A DNA stretch of 64,000 nucleotides from Acidimicrobiaceae bacterium (GCA_003161575.1 PMOE01000072.1:107573-171572); one strand, 5' to 3'. Positions 50,945-59,597 are shown, numbered from the stretch's first letter. Made by a program: numbers and translations. Notes: generated by a model from the sequence alone, not told the origin.

Positions 50945-53900
50945 TCACCGGAAGTCGCGCGACGCGGGCACCGCGGCCCCGAGAGCGAACTCTTCAACTC
51001 GTTCGGCCGTGATGTTCACCACGCCCTGCGCCGATTCGAGCCTCCCGTGCACCAGCAGCACCGGGGCGTGGCGGGCCACGCTGCGCCACCGGGCCCAGGC
51101 CCCACGGGAAAAGACCACGTTGAGGTGACCTGTCTCGTCCTCAAGGTTGATGAACACTGCGCCGTTGGCCGTCTCGGGGTGCTGGCGGTGGGTCACCACC
51201 CCGGCCACCACTACCCGGCTGCCGTCGGGACGGCCGGAGAGCTCGGCCGCAGTCGTCGCCCCGAGCCCGTCCAGTTCGGGGCGCGCCAACTCCATCGCCG
51301 TGCGCCCAGGGGTGAGGCCGAGGGCCCACAAGTCGTCGGCGACGGTATCGAGCGGGGCCGGCTCGGGGAGCATCGGCGCCTCGGTCCCCACCACGATCCC
51401 GGGCAGGCGGTCGGGGGTCCCCTGGGCCGCGGCACCGGCAGCCCACAGCAGGCGGCGCCGGGCGGCCGACCGAGGGCTGTCTGCCTGCAGCGAATCGGTA
51501 CCGGCGGGGTCGAGATCGAGTGCGCCGGCGGCGGCCAGCGCCTCGAGCTGAGGACGGGTCACCCCGGCCCGGCGCACCAGGTCCTGCTGGCCGTGCCAAG
51601 GGCGGCCGGCGGCGATCCGCTCGGCCACCGCGTCGCCCAGGCCCCGCACCGAAGCGAGCCCCAGGCGCAGCGCCGGGCAGTCACCGGACCCTTCGAGCGA
51701 CGCGCCGGGGTGGCTCTTGTCCACGTGCGGGCGACGCACCGCCACCCCGTGGCGTCGGGCGTCGGCCACCAGGCTCTGCGGTGACCAAAAGCCCATGGGC
51801 TGTGCGTTCAACAACCCGGCGAAGAAGGCGGCCGGGTAGTGCACCTTCAGCCAGGACGAGGAATAGACCAGGTGCGCGAAGGACACCGAGTGGGACTCGG
51901 GGAAGCCGAAGTTCGCGAAGGCGGCGAGAGCCCGGTAGACGGTGTCCGCCGCCTCGGCGGTGATGCCGCGCTCGGCCATCCCCGCGTACAGTCGGTCGCG
52001 CAGCCTTGTCATGCGGGCCGCCGAGCGTTTGGCCGCCATGGCCTGGCGCAGTTCGTCCGCCTCCGACGCGGTGAATCCGGCGATGGCGACAGCCATCTCC
52101 ATCAACTGCTCTTGGAAAAGCGGGACCCCGAGCGTGCGCCTCAAGATGGGCTCGAGGAGGGGGTGCAGATAGGTGACCGGCTCGAGGCCGCGGCGACGAC
52201 GGATGTAGGGGTTGACGGCGTTGCCCTGGATGGGCCCGGGCCGGATGAGCGCCACCTCGATCACCAGGTCGTAGAAGCAGCGGGGCCGGACCCGGGGCAA
52301 GGTCCCCATCTGGGCCCGGCTCTCGACTTGGAAGACCCCGACGGTGTCGGCCGCGCACAGCAGGTCGTAGACCTCGGGCTCTTGTGGCAACGCACCGAGA
52401 TCGAGGGTCACCCCGTGGTGGTCAGCTACCAGGTCGACGGTCCGGTGCAGCGCTTCGAGCATGCCCAGCCCGAGGAGATCGAACTTCACCAGTCCAATGG
52501 CCGCGCAATCGTCCTTGTCCCACTGCAACACGGTGCGCCCGGGCATGCGCCCCCATTCCACCGGACAGACCTCCACCACCGGGCGGTCACAGATCACCAT
52601 CCCCGCCGAGTGGATGCCGAGGTGGCGGGGGCGATCGAGGACCTCGGTGGCCAATTCGACCACGAGGGGCGGGATGGGCCCGGGCGACCCGTCGGGTGTG
52701 ACCGGGCCGTCGGGTGTGACCGGACCGTCGTGAGCCGGGCCGTCGGTGACCGCCGCGGCGCCGAGGGTGCTCTGTTCATGGCCGCGCTGGCCAGCGTCGA
52801 TATCCGAGGCCCAGACGCCCACCTCCTCCACTGAGTAACCCAGGGCACGACCGACGTCACGGATGGCCGAGCGCGGGCGGTAGGTGATGACATTGGCCAC
52901 CTGCGCGGCGTGACGCCGGCCGTAACGCTCGTAGACGTACTGGATGACCTCCTCGCGCCGGTTCGATTCGATATCCACGTCGATGTCGGGCGGACCGTCG
53001 CGCGCTGGTGAGAGGAAGCGTTCGAAGAGGAGGCCGAGGGAGACGGCGTCGACGTTGGTCACCCCGAGCGCGTAGCAGACCGCCGAGTTGGCGGCCGATC
53101 CGCGCCCCTGACAGTAGATGCCGAGGCGCCCGCAGACCTCCGCGATATCCCAGACCACCAAGAAGTAGCCGGCGAACCCGAGGCCACCGATGACCGACAG
53201 CTCGTGGTCGATCTGGGCCCAGGCACCGGCGACGCGCTCGGCGGTGCGGGGCCCGTACCGCTCGACCGCCCCCCGCTCGACTAGCTCGGCCAGAAACCGC
53301 TGTTCGTCATAGCCTTCGGGGACCGGAAAGTCCGGAAGCCTCGGGGCGACCAGGCGCAGGTCGAAGGCGCAGGCCTCTCCGAGTTCAGCGGCCCGCCTGA
53401 CCACCCCGGGCCAGCGGGCGAAGCGCCGGGCCTGCTCGACCCCCGAACGCAGGCAGGCCGCGGTGGATGGAGGGAGCCATCCTTCGAGGTCGGCCAAGGG
53501 ACGGTGGGCCCGCACCGCGGCCAGGGTGGCCGCCAGGCGGTGGCCGGCGGGGGTGGCGTAGTGCACGTTGTTGGTGGCCACCGTGTCGATGTGGGCCGAG
53601 GCGGCCAGTAGAGCCAACGCGTCGTTGCGAGCGGTGTCGAGAGGATCCCCGTGTTCCCACAGTTCGACGCCGAGCGCGTCGCGCCCGAAGGCGGCAACCA
53701 GGCGCTCGAGCTCGCGGCGCGCCGCGCCGGGACCGTCAGCCACGAGGGCTGCGGGAACCGCTCCCTTGCGACACCCGGTGAGCACCAGCCAATGGCCGTC
53801 GTGCGCCGCCGCCAACTCGGCCAGGGTGAAAACCGGTCGCCCCTTTTCCCCGCCGCGGAGGTGGGCATCGGCCAGCACGCTCGAAAGACGGGCGTACCCG

Positions 53901-54166
53901 GAGGGGTCACGGGCGACAATGACCAGGTGGGCGCCGGTGGGGTCCGGCGCTCCGGTACGCGGTCCGGCCGGGGCCAGCGCAACCTCGGCGCCGAAGGCGA
54001 CGGGGAGCCCGCACGCCCGGGCCGCCTCGGCGAAGCGGACGACGCCATAAAAGCCATGGTGGTCTGTCAGGGCCAGGGCACGAAGACCGAGGCGACTCGC
54101 TTCGGCGACCAGCTCCTCGGGATCACTTGCGCCATCGAGGAAGCTGAAGCCCGAATGAGCGTGCAA
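50945..54166 (-). CDS. dnaE2: Error-prone DNA polymerase III alpha subunit DnaE2
   Basis: A ~1073-residue C-family polymerase for SOS mutagenesis. The PHP domain begins at HAHSGFSFLDGASDPEE, the polymerase Asp residues are in PDIDVDIESNRREEVIQYVY and WDKDDCAAIGLVKFDLLGLG, then LFQEQLMEMAVAIAGF and a C-terminal OB-fold (VVAGVVTHRQHPETANGAV). It copies damaged DNA with ImuB and ImuA'. The TTG at 54166 leaves almost nothing before the HAH metal motif. An ATT at 54193 with GGAGG 9 nt upstream would add TIERETAYAEL-type residues like homologues, so the true start may be ATT. It overlaps the end of imuB. Confidence 0.93.
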   Translation of the reverse strand: MHAHSGFSFLDGASDPEELVAEASRLGLRALALTDHHGFYGVVRFAEAARACGLPVAFGAEVALAPAGPRTGAPDPTGAHLVIVARDPSGYARLSSVLADAHLRGGEKGRPVFTLAELAAAHDGHWLVLTGCRKGAVPAALVADGPGAARRELERLVAAFGRDALGVELWEHGDPLDTARNDALALLAASAHIDTVATNNVHYATPAGHRLAATLAAVRAHRPLADLEGWLPPSTAACLRSGVEQARRFARWPGVVRRAAELGEACAFDLRLVAPRLPDFPVPEGYDEQRFLAELVERGAVERYGPRTAERVAGAWAQIDHELSVIGGLGFAGYFLVVWDIAEVCGRLGIYCQGRGSAANSAVCYALGVTNVDAVSLGLLFERFLSPARDGPPDIDVDIESNRREEVIQYVYERYGRRHAAQVANVITYRPRSAIRDVGRALGYSVEEVGVWASDIDAGQRGHEQSTLGAAAVTDGPAHDGPVTPDGPVTPDGSPGPIPPLVVELATEVLDRPRHLGIHSAGMVICDRPVVEVCPVEWGRMPGRTVLQWDKDDCAAIGLVKFDLLGLGMLEALHRTVDLVADHHGVTLDLGALPQEPEVYDLLCAADTVGVFQVESRAQMGTLPRVRPRCFYDLVIEVALIRPGPIQGNAVNPYIRRRRGLEPVTYLHPLLEPILRRTLGVPLFQEQLMEMAVAIAGFTASEADELRQAMAAKRSAARMTRLRDRLYAGMAERGITAEAADTVYRALAAFANFGFPESHSVSFAHLVYSSSWLKVHYPAAFFAGLLNAQPMGFWSPQSLVADARRHGVAVRRPHVDKSHPGASLEGSGDCPALRLGLASVRGLGDAVAERIAAGRPWHGQQDLVRRAGVTRPQLEALAAAGALDLDPAGTDSLQADSPRSAARRRLLWAAGAAAQGTPDRLPGIVVGTEAPMLPEPAPLDTVADDLWALGLTPGRTAMELARPELDGLGATTAAELSGRPDGSRVVVAGVVTHRQHPETANGAVFINLEDETGHLNVVFSRGAWARWRSVARHAPVLLVHGRLESAQGVVNITAERVEEFALGAAVPASRDFR

Positions 54167-54188
54167 CTCCGCGTACGCGGTCTCACGT

Positions 54189-55316
54189 TCAATCGTACAA
54201 AGCCTCCATCCACCACTTTTCCCGCTCGGCTACGAGCAGGCACGCCATGCCGCCTTCGAACACGATCTGGAGCCGGGCCCGGCGCCGCCGCGTCGACCAC
54301 CAACGTTCGGTCGCCGGCCATGGGCCGGCCCACGCCGCTACCCCCTGCCACGGGCCGCCGGCGACCGAGCAGCGCGTCGGGGTACTCGTGAGCAGGCCGC
54401 GCCCGGTGACGGTGACCGGGCGTCCCGAGGCATCGAGGACCTCTACCCCCGGTGGATCGACAAGGACGGCGACCGGCGCAGGGGACGGAACCCGGCCCGG
54501 CCATGGAGCACCCCCGTCCCCGGTGGCGTCTCCTGGCCGGCCCGCCGGAGCGCTCGAGGAGCTCTGGGTGTCGCGACTGCCCCAGGGCACCAGGCGCGCC
54601 CGTTCGGCCGGCCCCCGGCCGCCACCGAGCCGACCCACCAGCACGGCGTCGATCCCTAAGCGGTGCTGCACCCGAGCGAAGGCCCGAGCTGCCCGGGCGT
54701 CGGCCGCCGAGGCTCCGCCGAAGAAACCGGGCTGACACGGCCCATCGGTCACCTCGCCCCGCACCACCCGAAGGCGCCGGTCGATGCCTGGGTCCCGCAG
54801 TCCCGCCAACTCGCCCTCCTCGCCTCGGGCCACCCGATGACACGCGGCGGCGTCGGCCCCGAAACGGGCCGAGACATGAGAGCCCGGGAGGGCGGCGAAC
54901 TGGCCCAGAGTGTGGACCCCTAAGCGTTGGAGGGTGACGGCCAGCTCGGGCCGGCGTAGGACGGCAACCGACCAGGGGGCGACGAACGCCCCGGTGGTTC
55001 CCGGCGGCACCACCACCTCGGCCCGGGCGGCCAGCAGGGCGGCAAACAGCCCGTCGGCCACTCCGACCCGCACGCCCTCAGTGGTCCCGACCACTTCGAC
55101 CACCGCGGCCGCCAACAGGGCGACCAGGGCCGGCTCCCCCCCAAAGAACCTTGCCGGCCCACGCGCCGGCAAGGTGGCCACCCCGAGGCAGGCCGCCTCC
55201 ACCCAAGGGCAGAAAGCCTCCAGGGTGTCGAGCACCCGGGTGAACTCCCGAGCCTCGTCCGCCCGGTCACCTTCTTCGAGGAGCGTGGGACACCACACCG
55301 CGACCAGCCGTTCCAC
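54189..55316 (-). CDS. imuB: ImuB, catalytically inactive Y-family polymerase homologue (shortened)
   Basis: A 375-residue ImuB-like protein, against ~500-550 in typical actinobacteria. Recognisable pieces are RLVAVWCPTLLEE, LPARGPARFFGGEPALVALL, LGVHTLGQFAALPGSHVSARFG (helix-hairpin-helix) and the C-terminal FEGGMACLLVAEREKWWMEALYD. Two stretches are missing relative to the family: the segment after WCP that normally reads through the fingers (about 65 residues) and most of the little-finger region after HRVARG. ImuB carries the beta-clamp contact and recruits DnaE2 rather than polymerising, so a compact form may still work. GTG 55316 has GAGGAGG 7 nt upstream. It is 12 nt after imuA'. Confidence 0.87.
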   Translation of the reverse strand: MERLVAVWCPTLLEEGDRADEAREFTRVLDTLEAFCPWVEAACLGVATLPARGPARFFGGEPALVALLAAAVVEVVGTTEGVRVGVADGLFAALLAARAEVVVPPGTTGAFVAPWSVAVLRRPELAVTLQRLGVHTLGQFAALPGSHVSARFGADAAACHRVARGEEGELAGLRDPGIDRRLRVVRGEVTDGPCQPGFFGGASAADARAARAFARVQHRLGIDAVLVGRLGGGRGPAERARLVPWGSRDTQSSSSAPAGRPGDATGDGGAPWPGRVPSPAPVAVLVDPPGVEVLDASGRPVTVTGRGLLTSTPTRCSVAGGPWQGVAAWAGPWPATERWWSTRRRRARLQIVFEGGMACLLVAEREKWWMEALYD

Positions 55317-55328
55317 CGCCCGTCCTCC

Positions 55329-56093
55329 TCACGCCGGGACGGGGGGGCTCAGCGCCACGCCGTCGGGGGTCACGTCGGCCAGGGCACCGGTACCCGAGGG
55401 CAACCACAAAGTGCGGCTGACCGGCCGGCCGGCCGGCCGGCGCCCGGTCACCTGCACCTCGGCTCGGCGGCCTCGGAGGTGCCCATGTCCCTGGCCGATC
55501 CCGTGCCACTCGGCCGCGGTCACCGTGAGGACGGCGTCTGGTCCGACGGGCCAGTTCCCCGGGCGCTCGACCAGCACCACCAGCGCCGACTGGCGCTCGC
55601 GGGCACGGGCGACCAGGTGACGGGCGACGGTCGGGCGGACCCGCCCCGGTGGGCACACGAGCACGACGTCGACGCCGTCCAACAACTCGGCCGCGGCATC
55701 GGCCCATCCGGCTGTCGGATGCGGGACGAAAACCACCCGACGCAGGTCGAGACCGAGCTCGGCGACGGCCACCACCCCGGGATCGGTCAGGCCGACCGAC
55801 GCACACCAACCGGCGCCGGCCGACGCGCTGGCCAACAGGGCGAGGGCGAGGGTGCTGGCCCCGCGCCCGGGGACACCGGTCACCAGCGTCGTCCCGCCGC
55901 GCCGCAGCGCTCCATCGGGGAACAGCGGAACCAGCGGGCCGGGAAGAGCAAGGAGCCGGGATGCCGCGGTGCTGACCGGGCGAACCCGAGCGGCGAGATC
56001 GGCGGGGACCACCCGCCGGCGGGGAGGGAGCAGCCCCGCCGGCGGGTGAGAACGGCGCTGGGAGAGGGTCGCCGGGGACTCGGATACGAACAT
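55329..56093 (-). CDS. ImuA' mutasome protein
   Basis: A 254-residue RecA/ImuA-like protein, first gene of the mutasome operon. The Walker-like region is GGTTLVTGVPGRGASTLALALL near residue 68, and VVLVCPPGRVRPTVARHLVARARERQSALVVLVERP follows. This matches the actinobacterial ImuA' that bridges ImuB. It starts at ATG 56093, inside a perfect LexA box, with a TATAGT -10 eight nt upstream. The order imuA'-imuB-dnaE2 is the standard DNA-damage cassette. Confidence 0.87.
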   Translation of the reverse strand: MFVSESPATLSQRRSHPPAGLLPPRRRVVPADLAARVRPVSTAASRLLALPGPLVPLFPDGALRRGGTTLVTGVPGRGASTLALALLASASAGAGWCASVGLTDPGVVAVAELGLDLRRVVFVPHPTAGWADAAAELLDGVDVVLVCPPGRVRPTVARHLVARARERQSALVVLVERPGNWPVGPDAVLTVTAAEWHGIGQGHGHLRGRRAEVQVTGRRPAGRPVSRTLWLPSGTGALADVTPDGVALSPPVPA

Positions 56094-56107
56094 ATGTTCG
56101 CACTATA
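56087..56107 (-). promoter_or_regulatory. LexA (SOS) box overlapping start codon and -10 of imuA'
   Basis: CGAACATATGTTCG (56087-56100) is a perfect palindromic match to the Gram-positive CGAAC-N4-GTTCG SOS box. The TATAGT -10 (56107-56102, minus strand) abuts it, and the imuA' ATG at 56093 lies in its centre. LexA would cover both the start point and the start codon. Confidence 0.85.
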
Positions 56108-56310
56108 CCGAGAGGGTGCTCCCGCCGCCCGGGGCTACCAAATCCCTGGTGAGCGGCCCGGGTGCGGCCACACACCCGGGGGGGCACTCCCCGAACCCCG
56201 ATGACTGGGCGAGCCTCCTCGGTCGAGGCCGGTCGAAACGTCCTCGATCTGGCTCGCCAACCCGGGGCCGTCGCAGTCCAAGACGGCAAGCGCACTTCGG
56301 CCCGGGCCGT

Positions 56311-56565
56311 CTACTTCCAGCGGAAATGTACGAACAGTCGGCCCCAGTTCTTCGAGTCCTTCTCGACTCGGTGGTAGAGCGCCTTGATCTCTTTTTGATC
56401 GAGGAACCGCAGTACTCGCTTCTTCAGCTGGCCCGATCCCTTGCCCGGGATGATCTCGACCAAGGAGGCCTTCTTTTGCACGGCTTCGTCGATGACCTCG
56501 CGCAGCGCGCGCTCGATGTCCTCACCGCGGTTGTAGATGTCATGCAGGTCGAGCGTGAGCTTCAC
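56311..56565 (-). CDS. Small Smr-domain protein (MutS2 C-terminal type)
   Basis: An 84-residue protein consisting of an Smr domain: LTLDLHDIYNRGEDIERALREVI opens with the conserved LDLH, and IIPGKGSGQLKKRVLRFL is the GxGxGxLK catalytic/nucleic-acid loop. Smr domains nick or bind DNA or RNA, particularly branched DNA or stalled ribosomes. The GTG at 56565 has GGAGG 4 nt upstream, whereas any longer version reads through the promoter region of the divergent gene. The start is 58 bp from the divergent lipoprotein gene. Confidence 0.87.
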   Translation of the reverse strand: MKLTLDLHDIYNRGEDIERALREVIDEAVQKKASLVEIIPGKGSGQLKKRVLRFLDQKEIKALYHRVEKDSKNWGRLFVHFRWK

Positions 56566-56611
56566 CGGTCCTCCATCGAATGCGTATTCGGGGTGGGCGG
56601 GGTCCCCGACA

Positions 56612-56617
56612 TAGTCT
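56612..56617 (+). promoter_or_regulatory. -10 element of leaderless aspartyl-protease-like lipoprotein mRNA
   Basis: TAGTCT with 6 nt to ATG 56624. Confidence 0.5.
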
Positions 56618-56623
56618 GCGCCA

Positions 56624-57694
56624 ATGCGGAGGTGGGGAACCGGGCTGGTGCTCGTCGCCATGGTCGGGCTCTTGTGCGCTTGTGGCTCCTCGGGCACCGA
56701 GTCGTCGGCCAAGAAGGCGGCGGCCCAAAAGACGATCACCATCGGCATCCCCAACTTCGCCCTCCCCTCCCCGGCCCTCGGTTGTGGCGGAGCGTCTGCC
56801 GGGGCAGGGGGAACAACGAGCATCCCGGTCACCGTCAGCCGTGCCGGGGCACAGGTGGCCGCAATGGCTAACGTCTGTATCGACGGACAGGGTCCGTTCC
56901 CGTTCGTGATCGACACCGGGGCGGCCGGCTCGGTCATCGACTCGAAGCTGGCGGCGAACCTGCACCTGGCCCACGTCGGCACACCACAACAGTTCGCCGG
57001 GGTCGGGTGCACGGCAACCAGCATCGGGGTGCAGGTACCGAGCTGGTCGGTCGGCGGCCTCTCGCTCAGCGCCCAGACCGTGTCGGCCGCAGCCCTTCCC
57101 GACTTCGGTGGACCGGGGCAGCCCGATGGTCTCGTGGGTTCGGACGTGTGGGCCCGCTTCGCCGCCATGCGGCTCGACTTCGCCCGCCAGATCCTCGAGG
57201 TGCCAGGAACCGAGGCGCCGGCGCCGACCAGCCCGGTCGTGGTGAACGGTCCGAGCTCGACCCCGGTTCCCCCCGCCCTCCTCATGGGCTCGGCGCAGGT
57301 GGTGGCCCCGATGCGGGTCGAAGCGGTAGAGGGCCAGGTCCTGATCAGCACGACGGTCCGGTTCGCTCAACACCGCCGGATGCAGTTCGTCCCCGACACC
57401 GGTGACTCCCAGTCGGTCATCGACCGCGCGGCGGCGCGACCGCTCGGGCTTGCCCCCTCCAACGTCGTGGCCAAGCAGACCACAGTCTGTTCTTTTGTCA
57501 CTGTGCCCCTCGTCCACTCGGGACCCTGGTCGATCGGGGGGAACGAGCTTGCCCAGCAACTGATCGGCTCGACGAACCTCGGCGTCGTCGGAGCCGCCGG
57601 CTTCGTCGGCCTCTTGGGCGCCGACCAGCTGAGCCGGTTCGGCTCGGTCATCTTCGATTACCAAGGTGGCCGGCTCGTCCTCGGCGCTGGCTGA
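56624..57694 (+). CDS. Lipoprotein with two retropepsin-like aspartyl protease halves
   Basis: A 356-residue exported protein. The signal and lipobox are MRRWGTGLVLVAMVGLLCACG (acylated Cys about residue 18-20). It has two similar half-domains: one with FVIDTGAAGSVID (about residue 94) and one with FVPDTGDSQSVID (about 265), each with the DTG catalytic triplet, followed by LVGSDVW and LLGADQL hydrophobic hinges near the end of each half. Bacterial retropepsin-like proteins usually carry one DTG and dimerise, so this looks like an internal duplication forming a bilobal enzyme. It may process surface peptides. Confidence 0.78.
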   Translation: MRRWGTGLVLVAMVGLLCACGSSGTESSAKKAAAQKTITIGIPNFALPSPALGCGGASAGAGGTTSIPVTVSRAGAQVAAMANVCIDGQGPFPFVIDTGAAGSVIDSKLAANLHLAHVGTPQQFAGVGCTATSIGVQVPSWSVGGLSLSAQTVSAAALPDFGGPGQPDGLVGSDVWARFAAMRLDFARQILEVPGTEAPAPTSPVVVNGPSSTPVPPALLMGSAQVVAPMRVEAVEGQVLISTTVRFAQHRRMQFVPDTGDSQSVIDRAAARPLGLAPSNVVAKQTTVCSFVTVPLVHSGPWSIGGNELAQQLIGSTNLGVVGAAGFVGLLGADQLSRFGSVIFDYQGGRLVLGAG

Positions 57695-57883
57695 GCGGAG
57701 CGCGCCGTCCCTTCTGGCCGTCGGCCGGTCGGCCTCGACAGCACCTTGTCCAACTTGAAGACCCCGACCGCGGAGCACCGGGCGCGTCGGACGAGCCCGA
57801 TCTCGGGCGGCCGGGAATGGGGTGAGGTCGCCGGCGGTTGCCCAGTCGGTAGTACCGAATCGACGAACCCCAAGGAGACCTGG

Positions 57884-58666
57884 ATGGAAACGAACCCTCA
57901 ACGCTGGCTGGCCGCCTTTCGGCGCTCCCACGATGCGCTTTCGGCCACCGTGGGAGGACTCGACCCCGCGCAGATCATCGGGCCGTCGTACTGCGATGAG
58001 TGGAGCATCGCCCAGGTGCTCTCTCACCTGGGCAGCCAGGCCGAGATCTTCGAGTTGTTCCTTGACGCCGGGCTCGAGGGAAGAGAGCCACCGGGTCAGG
58101 ATTCGTTCCCGCCGATTTGGGAAAAGTGGAATGACCGCACCCCCGAGAGCCAAGCGTCGGACAGCCTGGCGGCGAACGAGGCGTTCGTGCGTCGACTCGA
58201 AGCGCTCCCCGATACCAAACTCGACGGTTTGCACCTGACGTTGTTCGGCATGGAGCTCGGTGCCGCCGGTCTGCTCAGGCTCCGTTTGGGAGAACACACC
58301 CTGCACTCCTGGGACATAGCCGTGGTACTCGATCCACTGGCGGTGGTCGATCCGGTGGCGGTCGACCTGTTGGTGGACAACGCTCTCGGACAGACGGTCA
58401 GCCGGGTCGGCAAAGCCCAGGACAAGCACTTCACCCTGCAAGTGTCGACCACCGAGCCGGCTCGGGAGTTCGCGCTCGTTGTCAACGACGAGTGCAGGCT
58501 CGAGGAGTGGTCGGGCCAGCAGGTCGACGGCTCGCTCGTGCTGCCCGCAGAAGCCCTGCTCCGCCTGGTCTACGGGCGGCTCGACGTCAGGCACACTCGA
58601 GCGGTTGCGCTCGACGCCGGCGACGTGAGCCTTGACGATCTTCGGGCGGTATTTTCTGGGATATAG
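57884..58666 (+). CDS. Mycothiol-dependent maleylpyruvate isomerase family protein
   Basis: A 260-residue DinB-like four-helix protein of the maleylpyruvate isomerase/mycothiol-S-transferase group. RWLAAFRRSHDALSATVGG, the metal His in WSIAQVLSHLGSQAEIFE, then RLGEHTLHSWDIAVVLDP (metal histidines) are the markers. Mycothiol use is typical of actinobacteria. Reaction unknown. ATG 57884 has AAGGAG 7 nt upstream. Confidence 0.83.
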   Translation: METNPQRWLAAFRRSHDALSATVGGLDPAQIIGPSYCDEWSIAQVLSHLGSQAEIFELFLDAGLEGREPPGQDSFPPIWEKWNDRTPESQASDSLAANEAFVRRLEALPDTKLDGLHLTLFGMELGAAGLLRLRLGEHTLHSWDIAVVLDPLAVVDPVAVDLLVDNALGQTVSRVGKAQDKHFTLQVSTTEPAREFALVVNDECRLEEWSGQQVDGSLVLPAEALLRLVYGRLDVRHTRAVALDAGDVSLDDLRAVFSGI

Positions 58667-58751
58667 GTGGGGCCGGGGTCCACCGAGGCCCAACGCACCG
58701 GTGCCGCCGCTAAGGTGTCGTTCGTCGATCCACTCGGTCATCGTTGAAGTC

Positions 58752-59555
58752 ATGTGCGGACGCATCGCCCTTTACACACCCCCGGCTCGGATGGCCAAGT
58801 ACTTTCAGGCCTCCCTGGCCGACGGGGTCGACCCCGAGGGAACACCGAGCTGGAACGTGGGTCCCACACGCGACCTCCTGGCCATCACCATGGAGCGGCC
58901 GCGGCCGCTCGATGAGAATGCCGCCGGCGGCCCCGAGCCCGGCCCGGCGGACCGTATCTTGTCGACCTACCGCTGGGGCCTCGTGCCCTCGTGGGCCAAG
59001 GACCCCTCGGTCGGCAGCCGCCTGTTCAACGCCCGGGCCGAGACCGTGGCCACCCGGACCTCGTTCCGGGGGGCGTTCGAGTCGCGCCGAGCCGTTGTTG
59101 CAGTCGACGGCTTCTTCGAGTGGCACAAGGCCCAGGGGTCGGGCCGGCAGCCCCACTATTTCAAACGGGTCGACGATTTCCCACTGGCCTTGGCCGGGCT
59201 CTACGAGTTCTGGCGCGATCCTCGGAACATTGACGGAGGCACGGGTTGGATGCGCTCATGCACCATCATCACCACCCGGGCCAGTCAGGACATGGACGGG
59301 ATCCACGACCGCATGCCGGTCGTGCTCGACCAGGGCACCGTTGATCTGTGGCTCGACCCGAACAGCGATGACCGCCGTGAGCTCGAGGCCCTGCTGTCGT
59401 CCCCAGCGGTTGGCACCCTCACCCACCACCTGGTCGACACCCGGGTGGGCAACGTCAGGAACGACGATCCGGGCCTGATCGCCGAGGTGTCCCGTCGGGC
59501 CGAGAGGAAGTCGCCGATGCAACAGTCCCTGCTCGATCCCGAAGTCGGCGGGTGA
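58752..59555 (+). CDS. SRAP-family abasic-site processing protein (HMCES/YedK-like)
   Basis: A 267-residue SRAP protein. The catalytic Cys is residue 2 (MCGRIALYT), exposed after Met removal. Conserved motifs RLFNARAET, VDGFFEWHK and IHDRMPVVL supply the Asn, Glu and His of the DNA-binding active site. SRAP proteins form a covalent thiazolidine link with abasic sites in single-stranded DNA, protecting them. Its nearness to the mutasome fits DNA-damage handling, but this is only proximity. Confidence 0.92.
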   Translation: MCGRIALYTPPARMAKYFQASLADGVDPEGTPSWNVGPTRDLLAITMERPRPLDENAAGGPEPGPADRILSTYRWGLVPSWAKDPSVGSRLFNARAETVATRTSFRGAFESRRAVVAVDGFFEWHKAQGSGRQPHYFKRVDDFPLALAGLYEFWRDPRNIDGGTGWMRSCTIITTRASQDMDGIHDRMPVVLDQGTVDLWLDPNSDDRRELEALLSSPAVGTLTHHLVDTRVGNVRNDDPGLIAEVSRRAERKSPMQQSLLDPEVGG

Positions 59556-59597
59556 CCCGACGGCGATCCCGGCCCACCGTCTCGGGGCGGGGCCGCC

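Noticed and set aside
53185-54057. Long frames inside dnaE2 in other phases
   Set aside because: They run through conserved polymerase sequence and show no domain of their own.
55427-55445. A GGCC repeat run (ccggccggccggccgg)
   Set aside because: It lies inside imuA' coding for GRRPAGRP and is within normal composition of Arg/Pro/Ala/Gly codons; not an independent repeat element.
56540-58765. A 741-codon minus-strand frame opposite the lipoprotein and isomerase genes
   Set aside because: No recognisable domain, composition typical of a shadow frame. The plus strand genes have signal peptide, DTG and DinB motifs.
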